From assembly GCF_026343115.1 (NCBI RefSeq), contig NZ_JAPEMC010000001.1:4049501-4113500 (forward strand): DNA of 64,000 nucleotides. Reading direction: 5' to 3'. The position numbers and the translations under genes were made by a program. A model generated the notes under the pieces. The model was given only the letters and a program-made list of their open reading frames with translations, searched no databases and was not told the DNA's origin. Below are positions 7,983 to 16,700 of this stretch, piece by piece (position 1 is the first letter of the stretch; each line of letters begins with the position of its first letter). Source of the stretch: Streptomyces sp. NBC_00102 (GTDB taxonomy: Bacteria > Actinomycetota > Actinomycetes > Streptomycetales > Streptomycetaceae).

Positions 7983-9278
7983 TCACACGGTGTCCGTCCA
8001 GCCGAGGTGGAGTACGGCCACGTCGTCGGCGAGTCCGCCGCTGTCGGCGGCGAGGTCCTCGCACCGTTGGACGACCGCGTCCACGAAGGCGTCGGCGGGC
8101 AGGCGGTGGGGGTACTCCCGTGCGATCTCCACGAGGCCTTCCTCGCCGAGGCGTTCGTGCCCCTTGCCGGTGCGGCCCTCGATGAGGCCGTCGGTGAAGA
8201 GCGCGAGCCGCGTACCCCGGGGCGCCTCCAGCACGGTCACCGGCCAGTGCGCGCGGCCGGGCAGCAGGCCGAGGACGGGGCCGCCCGGCACTTCCTCCAG
8301 GCGGACCGGTCCGTCGGGCGGGCGCACCAGCAGTCCCGGGTGGCCGGCGCGCAGGACCTCCACCCGCGGGGCGCGGGCCGCCCGGCTGAGCGTGGTGAGG
8401 GTCGCGAAGATCTCGGGGCCGGACCGCTCGGCCACCAGCATCTGTTCGAGCAGGTCCAGCAGCCGCTGCCCGCGCGCCCCGGAGAGGATGAAGGAGCGCC
8501 AGGCGACCCGCAGGCACACCCCGAGGGCGGCCTCGTCGGGGCCGTGGCCGGAGACGTCGCCGACGACCGCGTGCGTGGTGCCGTCGGGTGTCTGGACGAC
8601 GTCGTAGAAGTCGCCGCCGAGGAGGGTCTGGGCGCGGCCGGGGCGGTAGCGGGAGCAGACCTGGGCGGTGCCGTCGAGGAGCAGCGGGGTGGGCAGCAGG
8701 CCGCGTTCGACCCGGCTGTTCTCGGCGGCCAGCATCCGGCTCTCGCGGAGGTCGGCGGCGGCCCGCTCGGCGCGCTTGCGCTGTATCGCGTAGCGGATGG
8801 CCCGGACGAAGAGGTCGGCTTCGAGGCGGCCCTTGATCAGGTAGTCCTGGGCGCCGCCGGAGACCGCGGCGAGGCCGGACTCCTCCTGCGCGAGCCCGGT
8901 CAGGACGACGACGGCCGTGTCCGGCGAGCGGGAGAAGATCGTCTCCAGCGCGCCGAGACCCTGGGAGTCGGGCAGGTGGAGGTCGAGCAGGACGCACTCG
9001 GGGGTGTCCCGGTCGAGGACGTCGAGCGCCTCCGCGAGCGTCCGCGCCCAGGAGAGGTCGATGGCCACTCCGCTGTCGGCGACCATCTCCTCCACCAGCA
9101 GGGCGTCCCCGGGGTCGTCCTCGATCAGCAGGACGCTCGGCCCGTCGCCGCTCCACAGGTCGAAGCCCGGGACGTGGCCGGTACGGGCGGCGGGCAGGGA
9201 GACGGCATCGGCGGTGCGCGACGGCTCGGAGGAACTGCCGTCGTGAGGTGTGAGGACGGTGGGGGGCGGGGTGCCCAA
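7983..9278 (-). CDS. Response regulator fused to PP2C/SpoIIE phosphatase
   Basis: A 431-residue RsbU/RssB-like signalling protein. The receiver domain (about residues 45-160) has all key residues: the acidic pair in LLIEDDPGD, the phospho-acceptor in LLDLHLPDS, Thr in LTGLAQEE and Lys in DYLIKG. A helical linker (AIQRKRAERAAADLRESRMLAAENSRVERGLLP) leads to an intact PP2C domain with GGDFYDVV, GDVSGHGPDEAALG and GGLADDVAVL. It probably controls an anti-sigma partner switch in response to phosphorylation. A TTG start is chosen because AGAGGAGG lies 9 nt upstream; starting further up adds low-complexity sequence. The promoter contains a palindrome overlapping the -35. Confidence 0.88.
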   Translation of the reverse strand: MGTPPPTVLTPHDGSSSEPSRTADAVSLPAARTGHVPGFDLWSGDGPSVLLIEDDPGDALLVEEMVADSGVAIDLSWARTLAEALDVLDRDTPECVLLDLHLPDSQGLGALETIFSRSPDTAVVVLTGLAQEESGLAAVSGGAQDYLIKGRLEADLFVRAIRYAIQRKRAERAAADLRESRMLAAENSRVERGLLPTPLLLDGTAQVCSRYRPGRAQTLLGGDFYDVVQTPDGTTHAVVGDVSGHGPDEAALGVCLRVAWRSFILSGARGQRLLDLLEQMLVAERSGPEIFATLTTLSRAARAPRVEVLRAGHPGLLVRPPDGPVRLEEVPGGPVLGLLPGRAHWPVTVLEAPRGTRLALFTDGLIEGRTGKGHERLGEEGLVEIAREYPHRLPADAFVDAVVQRCEDLAADSGGLADDVAVLHLGWTDTV

Positions 9279-9341
9279 GGCGCTGTGCCTCCTCTCACCA
9301 TGGACCGGCCGGCCATGGGGCCGCACGGTGCGTCCGCGACG

Positions 9342-9378
9342 AGACTAGAGGCAATAGTTGTTCACTGACAACAATTGC
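9342..9378 (-). promoter_or_regulatory. Promoter with MarR-type palindromic operator for the REC-PP2C gene
   Basis: Read on the minus strand, TTGTCA (9366-9371) and TAGTCT (9342-9347) are 18 bp apart and fit a sigma-70-type promoter. The -35 lies inside a 28-bp inverted repeat (9351-9378): arms GCAATAGTTGT and ACAACAATTGC, 10 of 11 positions complementary, around TCACTG. The TTGT-N6-ACAA core is typical of MarR operators, and a marR gene ends 91 bp away. Repression by that MarR protein is inferred. Confidence 0.6.
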
Positions 9379-9469
9379 AGGAAGTAAACATCCCTGGTCG
9401 GGGCGGTGCGGGACGAAACGGTGCGTACCGGTCGCCCTGGCACGGGCCGGAGCGGCGGAGTCGGGGTGC

Positions 9470-9973
9470 TCAGGCGGGGTTGGCCAGCCAGGCCGGTGCG
9501 TCACGCTCGTATCCGTCCCCGTCCACCGCTTCCGCCGCGGCGTCCCGGAACGCCGCGAGCCCCTTGTGCAGCGCCTCGGCCGCCTCGGGATCCATCGCCG
9601 CGAGCACCAGCGAGACCTCGCGCACCTGGGCGGCCCTGATCTCGTCCAGCAGGGCCCGGCCGGGGCGGCTCAGGTAGAGCTCTATCTCCCGGCGGCTGGC
9701 CGTGCTGAGGCGGCGTTCGACGAGGCCGGCCGCTTCCAGCCGGTCGCAGAGGCGGCTCGTCGCGGGCGGGGTGGACCCCAGCGCCTCGCCGAGGGCCCGC
9801 ATGTTGCCGCCCTCCCGGCGCTCGATCGCCAGCAGTGCGCGCAGCTGGGAGGGGGAGGTGGGGCCGGCCGGAGCGTCGGCCTGGGCTCTTCCCCAGAGGA
9901 CCGCGAGCAGATCCGTCACCTCGGACGCGGTACGAGCCACTTCTTGGGGGGGCGACGGCCGGCGCGGGAACAT
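9470..9973 (-). CDS. MarR-family transcriptional regulator
   Basis: A 167-residue winged-helix repressor. The DNA-binding core is SQLRALLAIERREGGNMRALGEALGSTPPATSRLCDRLEAAGLVERRLSTASRREIELYLSRPG split over helices 2-4 and the wing, with flanking helices for dimerisation. The recognition helix TPPATSRLCDRLEAAGLV fits the MarR pattern. It lies upstream of, and on the same strand as, the response-regulator phosphatase, whose promoter carries a MarR-like palindrome, so it probably controls that gene. No ligand can be inferred. Confidence 0.85.
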   Translation of the reverse strand: MFPRRPSPPQEVARTASEVTDLLAVLWGRAQADAPAGPTSPSQLRALLAIERREGGNMRALGEALGSTPPATSRLCDRLEAAGLVERRLSTASRREIELYLSRPGRALLDEIRAAQVREVSLVLAAMDPEAAEALHKGLAAFRDAAAEAVDGDGYERDAPAWLANPA

Positions 9974-10135
9974 CGCTCCACTGTGCCACCCCTGCGGCGC
10001 CGTTGTCAGCCCGCGCGGTCGCCGGGAGGCGGGGCGGGTGGGGCTCCCTCGGCGGGGGCGTCCGAACGGCGGGTTACGGCCCGGGTTCCGGGCGGAGGGC
10101 GTATGTGGAGACCCGGTGAGGGTCCGGTCGTGTAG

Positions 10136-10150
10136 TGAAAATCATTTAAT
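10136..10150 (+). promoter_or_regulatory. Possible Zur/Fur-like box upstream of the deacetylase gene
   Basis: In a 265-bp gap otherwise without a gene, the AT-rich string TGAAAATCATTTAAT matches about 12 of 15 positions (on the complementary strand) of the Zur box that I recall for Streptomyces, TGAAAATGATTTTCA. It lies about 90 bp before the deacetylase start. The match may be chance. Confidence 0.2.
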
Positions 10151-10238
10151 CGCAGGAACCATCGCGTCGCTCCTCTCATCTCAGCCATAGCCAGTTTGTA
10201 TGGGCATGAGACAAAACGACCGCTGATGGGGACTGGAC

Positions 10239-11543
10239 GTGAACCAGAAACACGCGAACAACATCAACCGGAGGGGACTGCTGGGAGCGGGCCTGGGAGC
10301 CGCAGCCGCCGCGGGAATCGCGGGCTGCGGCTCACTGGGTTCCGGGGGCGGGGCGGACCCGGGTCCGGAAAAGAGTTCCCCGGGGGCCGCTGCCACGCCT
10401 CTCGGTCACGAGCCCGGAGCCGGCGGACGGCAGGGGCACGGAAAGGGGCCGGCGAACAGTGCCGCACGGCTGATCGGTGACGGCTCGACCTCCGACACCG
10501 GAAAGCAGCCGAAACAGCCCGACGCCCCCGTCCCGCTCGAACCCGGCCAGACGCCCCCGCAGTTCGTGATCTTTTCCTGGGACGGTGCGGGTGAGGTCGG
10601 CAACGGTCTTTTCCCGCGCTTTCTCGAACTCGCCCGGGAACACGACGCCGCGATGACCTTCTTCCTCTCCGGGATCTATCTGCTGCCCGAGTCGAAGAGC
10701 TCCCTCTACCAGCCGCCCAACAATCCGCGCGGCGCGTCCGACATCGGCTACCTCACCGACGAGCACGTCAAGCTGACCCTGCGGTACGTGCGTGAGGCGT
10801 GGCTCGACGGCCACGAGATCGGCACCCACTTCAACGGGCATTTCTGCGCCGGTTCCGGATCGGTCGAGAACTGGACTCCCGCGCAGTGGCACAGCGAGAT
10901 CAATCAGGCCATCTCCTTCGTGACGCAATGGCGTACGAACAGCGGCTGGGAGAACGTCGAACCGCTGCCTTTCGACTACCGGAAGGAACTCACCGGCGGG
11001 CGCACCCCCTGCCTCCTCGGCCAGGAGAACCTGCTGCCGACCGCGAGCAGGCTCGGCTGGCGGTACGACGCGAGTTCGCCGGGCGGGGTGCAGATGTGGC
11101 CGGAGAAACGATTCGGCGTATGGGATCTCCCGCTCCAGGGAATGCCGTTCCCCGGTCACACCTTCGAGGTCCTCTCGATGGACTACAACATCCTCGCCAA
11201 CCAGTCGCAGAATTCCACCCGGGGCATGCCCTCGCGCTATCCCGGCTGGCGCGAACAGGCGACCGGTTCCTACCTCGCCGGTTTCCGTCGCGCGTACGAG
11301 ACGAATCGCGCGCCGTTCTACATCGGCAATCACTTCGAGGAGTGGAACGGCGGTATCTACATGGACGCCGTCGAAGAGGTGATCAAGGAAGTGGCCGGAC
11401 AGCCGGACGTACGGCTCGTCTCGTTCCGCCAGTTCGTGGACTGGCTGGACGTCCAGGACCCGGAAGTTCTGGCGAAGCTCCGTACACTGGAGGTCGGTCA
11501 GGCGCCCGCGGGTGGCTGGAACGCTTTCTTTAAGCAGGCCTGA
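10239..11543 (+). CDS. Tat-exported lipoprotein, polysaccharide-deacetylase-like
   Basis: A 434-residue cell-surface protein. The N-terminus combines a twin-arginine segment (NNINRRGLLGAGLG) with a lipobox (GIAGC, Cys about residue 29), so Tat export followed by lipid attachment is likely. A Gly/Pro/Ser-rich linker leads to a NodB-like fold: VIFSWDGAGE (the usual D-D replaced by W-D), AAMTFFLSGIYLL, GHEIGTHFNGHFC with the two metal-binding histidines, and RYDASSPG. It resembles polysaccharide deacetylases, but the first Asp motif differs, so activity is uncertain. GTG start. It is co-directional with the cytochrome c maturation operon that begins 67 bp downstream and may act in the cell envelope. 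Confidence 0.75.
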   Translation: MNQKHANNINRRGLLGAGLGAAAAAGIAGCGSLGSGGGADPGPEKSSPGAAATPLGHEPGAGGRQGHGKGPANSAARLIGDGSTSDTGKQPKQPDAPVPLEPGQTPPQFVIFSWDGAGEVGNGLFPRFLELAREHDAAMTFFLSGIYLLPESKSSLYQPPNNPRGASDIGYLTDEHVKLTLRYVREAWLDGHEIGTHFNGHFCAGSGSVENWTPAQWHSEINQAISFVTQWRTNSGWENVEPLPFDYRKELTGGRTPCLLGQENLLPTASRLGWRYDASSPGGVQMWPEKRFGVWDLPLQGMPFPGHTFEVLSMDYNILANQSQNSTRGMPSRYPGWREQATGSYLAGFRRAYETNRAPFYIGNHFEEWNGGIYMDAVEEVIKEVAGQPDVRLVSFRQFVDWLDVQDPEVLAKLRTLEVGQAPAGGWNAFFKQA

Positions 11544-11610
11544 CAAGGGGCTTTACGGGCACCGAGGGGGGTGCCCAAGATCCCCGGAACTGCCATGCGA
11601 AACTTTTCAC

Positions 11611-12222
11611 ATGAGCCATGGCCGCGCACCCCGACGCCGCTTCACCCTGCTCGCCGCCACGACCGCCGTCGTGGCCGGTGCACTGACCCTGTCCGCGTGC
11701 GGCGGGGACGACGTCAAGTCGGGCGGCGGCGGTGACACCAACTTCGTCACCGGCAGCGGCGGCATCTCGACCGTGGCCGCGAAGGACCGCAAGGCAGCCC
11801 CGGAGCTCGAAGGCAGCACGCTGGAGGGCGAGAAGCTCGACGTCGCCGCCTACAAGGGCAAGGTCGTCGTCATCAACGTCTGGGGATCGTGGTGCGGCCC
11901 CTGCCGGGCGGAGGCGAAGCACTTCGCCGCGGTCTCCAAGGAGACCGCCGGCCAGGGCGTCCAGTTCGTCGGCATCAACACCCGCGACACGCAGAAGGAC
12001 GCCGCGGTGAACTTCGAGGCCGACGCGGACATCACCTACCCCAGCCTCTACGACCCGGTCGGCAAGCTCATCCTCCGTTTCCCCAAGGGCACGCTGAACC
12101 CGCAGACCATCCCGTCGACCGTGGTCATCGACCGCGAGGGACGCATCGCCGCCCGCACCCTCCAGGCGCTCGACGCGGAACAGCTGCACAAGATGATCGA
12201 CCCGCTGATCGCGGAGAAGTGA
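11611..12222 (+). CDS. resA: ResA/TlpA-like thioredoxin lipoprotein for cytochrome c maturation
   Basis: A 203-residue membrane-anchored thiol-disulfide oxidoreductase. The signal peptide ends in lipobox LSAC; the redox motif WCGPC (C95, C98) follows WGS, as in ResA/TlpA. The cis-Pro loop is in NPQTIPSTVVIDREG. The family keeps the CXXCH cysteines of apocytochrome c reduced outside the membrane, taking electrons from CcdA. The next gene is ccdA, 4 bp away, then resB and ccsB, so the function is well supported by context. Confidence 0.9.
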   Translation: MSHGRAPRRRFTLLAATTAVVAGALTLSACGGDDVKSGGGGDTNFVTGSGGISTVAAKDRKAAPELEGSTLEGEKLDVAAYKGKVVVINVWGSWCGPCRAEAKHFAAVSKETAGQGVQFVGINTRDTQKDAAVNFEADADITYPSLYDPVGKLILRFPKGTLNPQTIPSTVVIDREGRIAARTLQALDAEQLHKMIDPLIAEK

Positions 12223-12226
12223 CCCG

Positions 12227-12988
12227 GTGACCGCTCTCGCCGCCGCCACGTACAACGAGACGGTCGTCAACGGCGCGCTGCTGGCCGCCGTGCCGATCGC
12301 GCTCCTCGGCGGTCTCGTGTCGTTCTTCTCGCCCTGCGTCCTGCCGCTGGTCCCCGGCTACCTGAGCTACGTCACCGGCATCAGCGGCACCGACCTCGCG
12401 CAGGCCCGGCGGGGCAGGATCGTCGGCGGCGCCTCCCTCTTCGTCCTCGGCTTCACCGCCGTGTTCGTCTCGGGCGGGGCGCTCTTCGGCTACTTCGGCG
12501 GCAACCTCCAGGAACACAGCGAGGCACTCCAGAAGGTCCTCGGCGTGCTGATGATCCTCATGGGCGTCTTCTTCATGGGGCTGATGCCGTGGATGACCCA
12601 GCGCGAGTTCCGCATCCACCGCAGACCCGTCACCGGGCTGCTGGGCGCCCCGCTGCTGGGCGCCCTCTTCGGGATCGGGTGGACCCCCTGCCTCGGCCCG
12701 ACGCTGAGCGCGGTGTCCATGCTCGCCTTCGACCAGGGCACCGCCGAGCGCGGGGCACTTCTGACGGTCGCGTACTGTCTGGGACTCGGTGTCCCGTTCG
12801 TCCTCGCCGCCGTCGCCTTCCGCAAGGCGCTCGGAGCATTCGGCTGGGTCAAGCGCCACTACGCCTGGGTCATGCGCATCGGGGGCGTCATGATGATCGC
12901 GACCGGCATCCTGCTGCTGACCGGCCTCTGGGCCACGTTCATGCAGGACGTGCAGGGCTGGTCCAACGGTTTCACTGTGGGGATCTGA
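12227..12988 (+). CDS. ccdA: CcdA-type thiol-disulfide transporter
   Basis: A 253-residue integral membrane protein with about six helices. The two redox cysteines sit in FFSPCVLPLVPGYLSYVTG and GWTPCLGPTLSAV, the CcdA/DsbD-beta signature. It carries electrons from cytoplasmic thioredoxin across the membrane to the ResA-like protein encoded just before it. GTG start 4 bp after the resA stop; an internal 4-gene operon order resA-ccdA-resB-ccsB is the system II arrangement. Confidence 0.93.
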   Translation: MTALAAATYNETVVNGALLAAVPIALLGGLVSFFSPCVLPLVPGYLSYVTGISGTDLAQARRGRIVGGASLFVLGFTAVFVSGGALFGYFGGNLQEHSEALQKVLGVLMILMGVFFMGLMPWMTQREFRIHRRPVTGLLGAPLLGALFGIGWTPCLGPTLSAVSMLAFDQGTAERGALLTVAYCLGLGVPFVLAAVAFRKALGAFGWVKRHYAWVMRIGGVMMIATGILLLTGLWATFMQDVQGWSNGFTVGI

Positions 12989-12994
12989 GTTCCA

Positions 12995-14785
12995 TTGAGC
13001 AAGCTGAACACCACTGACGAGCGCGACGCCGCGCGCGCCGACGAGCAGGACGCCCGGGAGCTCGGTGACGCCGGAGCACAGCTCTCCACCGCACCCGTGG
13101 AGGAGCGCCCCGACCGCGAGGCCGGGCTGCCCGCCATGGGCGTCGTCGGCTGGATCCGCTGGTTCTGGCGCCAGCTCACCTCGATGCGGGTCGCGCTGAT
13201 CCTGCTCTTCCTGCTGTCGCTCGGCGCCATCCCCGGCTCGCTGATCCCGCAGAACAGCGTGGACGAGCTGAAGGTGCTGACCTTCAAGAACGCGCACACC
13301 GCGGTCACCCCGATCTACGAGAAGCTCCAGCTCTTCGACGTCTACAGCTCGGTGTGGTTCTCCGCGATCTACATCCTGCTGTTCGTCTCGCTCATCGGCT
13401 GCATCCTGCCGCGCAGCGTCCAGTTCGTGGGCCAGCTGCGCAGCCGCCCGCCGCACGCCCCGAAGCGCCTGACCCGGCTGCCCGCGTACACGACCTGGCG
13501 CACGGAGGCCGAACCGGAGCAGGTCCGCGAGGCCGCGCTCGCCCTGCTGCGCAAGCGGCGGTTCCGCTCCCACACGGTGGGCGACGCGGTCGCGGCGGAG
13601 AAGGGATATCTCCGCGAGGCCGGCAACCTGATCTTCCACGTCGCGCTCATCGTGATGCTGGTGGCTTTCGCCGTCGGCTCGCTCTTCAAGTACGAGGGCG
13701 GCAAGCTCGTCACCGAGGGCGACGGTTTCGCCAACACGCTGACGCAGTACGACGACTTCAAGTCCGGTTCGCTCTACGACAGCGACTCGCTGACGCCGTT
13801 CAGCTTCACCCTCGACGACTTCGTCGGCACGTACGAGAAGACCGGCCCCCAGCGGGGCACGCCCCGCACCTTCGAGGCACGGGTGACGTACGCCGAGGGC
13901 GCGTACGGCAAGGACAAGAAGGGCGTCATCAAGGTCAACGAGCCCTTGGTGATCGACGGCACCAAGATCTTCCTGATCTCGCACGGCTACGCCCCGGCGG
14001 TCACCGTCCGGGACGGCAAGGGCAAGCAGGTCTTCAAGGGCGCCGTGCCGCTGCTGCCGCGTGACGCCAACATCACCTCGTCCGGCGCCATCAAGGTCAT
14101 GGACGGCTACAAGGACAAGAACGGCAAGCGGGACCAGCTCGGTTTCAGCGCGTTCTTCGTACCGACCTTCGCCGGGGCGGGCAGTGGCACGATGCTCTCC
14201 CAGTTCCCCGGCGCGGAGAACCCGGTGCTGGCGCTCAACGCGCTGCACGGCAGCCTCGGCGTCGACTCCGGCCTCCCGCAGAACGTCTACCAGCTCAACA
14301 CGGACAAGCTGAAGCCCTTCAAGGACGCCGACGGCAACAACCTCAAGCAGCGCCTGGCTCCCGGCGAGACCATGCAGCTCCCGGACGGCGCGGGCTCCAT
14401 CACCTTCGACGGCGTCGAGGAGTGGGCCAGCTTCCAGATCTCGAAGCAGCCCGCCGCCGGCTGGGCGCTCGGCGGGGCCATCGCCGCCATCGCCGGACTC
14501 GCCGGTTCGCTCTTCATCCAGCGCCGCCGCGTCTGGGTGCGGGCCGTGCGCGGGGCCGACGGGGTGACCGTCGTGGAGATGGCCGGACTCGGCCGCAGCG
14601 AGTCCGCGAAGCTGCCCGAGGAACTGCTCGCCCTGGCGGTGGCGCTGAACGACGTGGCGCCGACCGCACCCGATCCGCAGCCCGGCCCCGACCCTGTTCC
14701 CGGCCAAGGGCCCGCTACCGACTCCGTGGCCGAACCCGGTCCCGACGTACCTGCCGCAGAAACTGCCGAAGGGGCTGAGAAGTGA
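12995..14785 (+). CDS. resB: ResB-family cytochrome c biogenesis protein
   Basis: A 596-residue membrane protein of the system II haem export/ligation complex (ResB with CcsB). An acidic N-terminal tail of about 45 residues precedes WIRWFWRQLTSMRVALILLFLLSLGAIPGSLIPQ, the ResB signature; further helices follow near residues 115-135 and 205-225, then a large external domain and a last helix near 490-510 (AIAAIAGLAGSLFIQRRRVWVRA). A Pro-rich cytoplasmic tail ends the protein. The TTG start at 12995, 6 nt after the ccdA stop, has no good ribosome site, so coupling or a slightly different start is possible. The stop overlaps the ccsB GTG. Confidence 0.9.
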   Translation: MSKLNTTDERDAARADEQDARELGDAGAQLSTAPVEERPDREAGLPAMGVVGWIRWFWRQLTSMRVALILLFLLSLGAIPGSLIPQNSVDELKVLTFKNAHTAVTPIYEKLQLFDVYSSVWFSAIYILLFVSLIGCILPRSVQFVGQLRSRPPHAPKRLTRLPAYTTWRTEAEPEQVREAALALLRKRRFRSHTVGDAVAAEKGYLREAGNLIFHVALIVMLVAFAVGSLFKYEGGKLVTEGDGFANTLTQYDDFKSGSLYDSDSLTPFSFTLDDFVGTYEKTGPQRGTPRTFEARVTYAEGAYGKDKKGVIKVNEPLVIDGTKIFLISHGYAPAVTVRDGKGKQVFKGAVPLLPRDANITSSGAIKVMDGYKDKNGKRDQLGFSAFFVPTFAGAGSGTMLSQFPGAENPVLALNALHGSLGVDSGLPQNVYQLNTDKLKPFKDADGNNLKQRLAPGETMQLPDGAGSITFDGVEEWASFQISKQPAAGWALGGAIAAIAGLAGSLFIQRRRVWVRAVRGADGVTVVEMAGLGRSESAKLPEELLALAVALNDVAPTAPDPQPGPDPVPGQGPATDSVAEPGPDVPAAETAEGAEK

Positions 14786-15864
14786 ATCTCGCCGCCGCCA
14801 CCAACGAGAATCTGGCGCACACCAGCAATGTGCTGATCTATTCGTCGATGGCCGTCTACACCCTGGCCTTCCTCGCGCACATCGCGGAATGGGTGTTCGG
14901 CAGCCGCAGCAAGGTCGGCCGCACGGCCGCCGCGCTCGACGCCGGGGCCGCCGCCAACTCCTCGGTGAAGGTCCAGGTCACCAAGGCCGGCGGTGCGACC
15001 GCCGTGCTGGAACGCCCGAAGGTGGTCACCCGGTCCGCCGCCGGCACCCGTGACGTCCCGGACGGCCCCGGTGCCTCCGGCGGCACGTTCCAGGGCGACC
15101 TGTGGGGCCGGATCGCGGTCTCGATGACCGTGCTCGCCTTCTTCGTACAGGCGGGCGGCGTCGTCGCCCGCGCGCTCTCGGTGGAGCGCGCCCCCTGGGG
15201 CAACATGTACGAGTTCTCGATCACCTTCTCCACCGTCGCCGTCGCGGCCTACCTGATCCTGCTCCTGCTGCGGAAGAACGTCCGCTGGATGGGTCTGCTG
15301 CTGGTCACGGTCGTCCTGCTGGACCTCGGCATCGCGACCACCGTCCTCTACACGGACAGCGACCAGCTGGTGCCGGCGCTCCACTCGTACTGGCTGTGGA
15401 TCCACGTCTCCACCGCGATCATCTGCGGCGCGGTCTTCTTCCTCGGCGCCGTCGCCACGCTGCTTTACCTCTTCCGCGACAGCTACGAGCGGAAGGTCGA
15501 GAACGGCGAGACGCCGGGCCGGTTCGCCCAGTCCGTGCTGGACCGGCTGCCCTCCGCGGCGACGCTCGACAAGTTCTCGTACCGCGCCAACGCGGCCGTC
15601 TTCCCGCTCTGGACGTTCACGATCATCGCGGGCGCGATCTGGGCCGGCGAGGCATGGGGCCGCTACTGGGGCTGGGACGCCAAGGAGACCTGGTCGTTCA
15701 TCACCTGGGTCGCCTACGCCTGCTACCTGCACGCCCGCGCGACCGCAGGCTGGAAGGGCCGCAAGGCCGCCTACCTGGCGCTCATCGCGTTCGGCTGCTG
15801 GCTGTTCAACTACTACGGCGTCAACATCTTCATCACCGGCAAGCACTCCTACGCCGGGGTCTGA
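14782..15864 (+). CDS. ccsB: CcsB (CcsA-type) haem-handling cytochrome c synthase subunit
   Basis: A 360-residue polytopic protein of the HCP family. The haem-binding tryptophan-rich WWD region is WGRYWGWDAKETWSFITWV, and conserved histidines occur in HSYWLWIHVSTAI and in ATCYLHARAT-type positions (YACYLHARAT). It joins haem to apocytochrome c together with ResB. The GTGA overlap with resB supports a strict stoichiometry. A Gly/Ala/Thr-rich loop near residues 45-105 separates the first helix from the core. A strong terminator follows. The family is named both CcsA and CcsB in different genomes. Confidence 0.93.
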   Translation: MNLAAATNENLAHTSNVLIYSSMAVYTLAFLAHIAEWVFGSRSKVGRTAAALDAGAAANSSVKVQVTKAGGATAVLERPKVVTRSAAGTRDVPDGPGASGGTFQGDLWGRIAVSMTVLAFFVQAGGVVARALSVERAPWGNMYEFSITFSTVAVAAYLILLLLRKNVRWMGLLLVTVVLLDLGIATTVLYTDSDQLVPALHSYWLWIHVSTAIICGAVFFLGAVATLLYLFRDSYERKVENGETPGRFAQSVLDRLPSAATLDKFSYRANAAVFPLWTFTIIAGAIWAGEAWGRYWGWDAKETWSFITWVAYACYLHARATAGWKGRKAAYLALIAFGCWLFNYYGVNIFITGKHSYAGV

Positions 15865-15881
15865 CGCACCACCACGTGCGA

Positions 15882-15929
15882 CGGCTGCCCGCCCCTCCCG
15901 TACGTACGGGGGAGCGGGCAGCCGCTTTT
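15882..15929 (+). terminator. Terminator after the cytochrome c maturation operon
   Basis: A long inverted repeat with outer arms CGGCTGCCCGC and GCGGGCAGCCG, which continues inward through CCCTCCCGTA pairing with its complement, followed by CTTTTC. The next gene starts only about 20 bp downstream, so its promoter must overlap this element or it depends on read-through. Confidence 0.85.
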
Positions 15930-15951
15930 CGTGTGCTGGGATCATCCGGGG

Positions 15952-16665
15952 ATGCGCGCACTCGACGAACTCATCCACGTGGACAACCCGGCCTGGCCCG
16001 AGGTGCGGGAACTGTTCTCGGACGGCCCGGCTCAGGTCGACGTGCTCCCCGCCGACCGGGCCGAGGCCGAGCGGTGCCTGGTCCAGATGCAGGTCACCGT
16101 CGGGTCGACGCTCGGCGCCCTGGCGTGGCACAGCGGCGGCCTGCTCGTCGACGGGTGGGTCCGCGTGTTCGGCGGTGGCGGCGGCGGACTGCCGAGCCTC
16201 GCCCGGGTCAACGCCTTTCCCGCCGACCTCGATCCCGCCTGGTATCCGGCCGACGGCCTGATCGTCGGCCATGACGTCCTGGGCGGGGTCTTCGCGCTGA
16301 ACGGCCACGATCCCGAGGCGGCGGCCCGGCCCGGCCTCCCGGGCCAGATGATCTACTTCGCCCCCGACTCGCTGGAGTGGGAGGCGTTGGAGACGGGCCA
16401 CTCGGGGTGGGTCTCCTGGCTGGCCTCCGGGGGAACGGAAGGGTTCTACCGGGACCTGCGGTGGCCCGGCTGGCGCGAGGAGGCCGCCGCGCTCTCCTGC
16501 GACCAGGGGTTCTCCGTGTTCCCGTTCCTGTGGTCGAAGGAGGCCAGGGACGACCTCGCGGCCACCAGCCGTCGCGCCGTACCGATGCGGGAGGTACTTG
16601 GCGTGGCCGCCGACTTCGGCCGGCAGATGGGCCCGGCCGACCCTGGGCTCCTGGGCAGGGTCTGA
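15952..16665 (+). CDS. DUF2625 family protein
   Basis: A 237-residue soluble protein that matches the DUF2625 pattern along its length: RALDELIHVDNPAWPEVRELF, QVTVGSTLGALAWHSGGLLVDGWVRVFGGG, GLIVGHDVLGGVFALNG, IYFAPDSLEWE and FYRDLRWPGWREE. The family has no known biochemical role. ATG at 15952 fits the conserved start RALDELI; a GTG 21 nt upstream is an alternative. It lies directly behind a strong terminator and is convergent with the aldehyde dehydrogenase gene. Confidence 0.8.
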   Translation: MRALDELIHVDNPAWPEVRELFSDGPAQVDVLPADRAEAERCLVQMQVTVGSTLGALAWHSGGLLVDGWVRVFGGGGGGLPSLARVNAFPADLDPAWYPADGLIVGHDVLGGVFALNGHDPEAAARPGLPGQMIYFAPDSLEWEALETGHSGWVSWLASGGTEGFYRDLRWPGWREEAAALSCDQGFSVFPFLWSKEARDDLAATSRRAVPMREVLGVAADFGRQMGPADPGLLGRV

Positions 16666-16700
16666 CCTCGCTGCGCCTCTGCCGGGCGGGGTCTGGGGGC

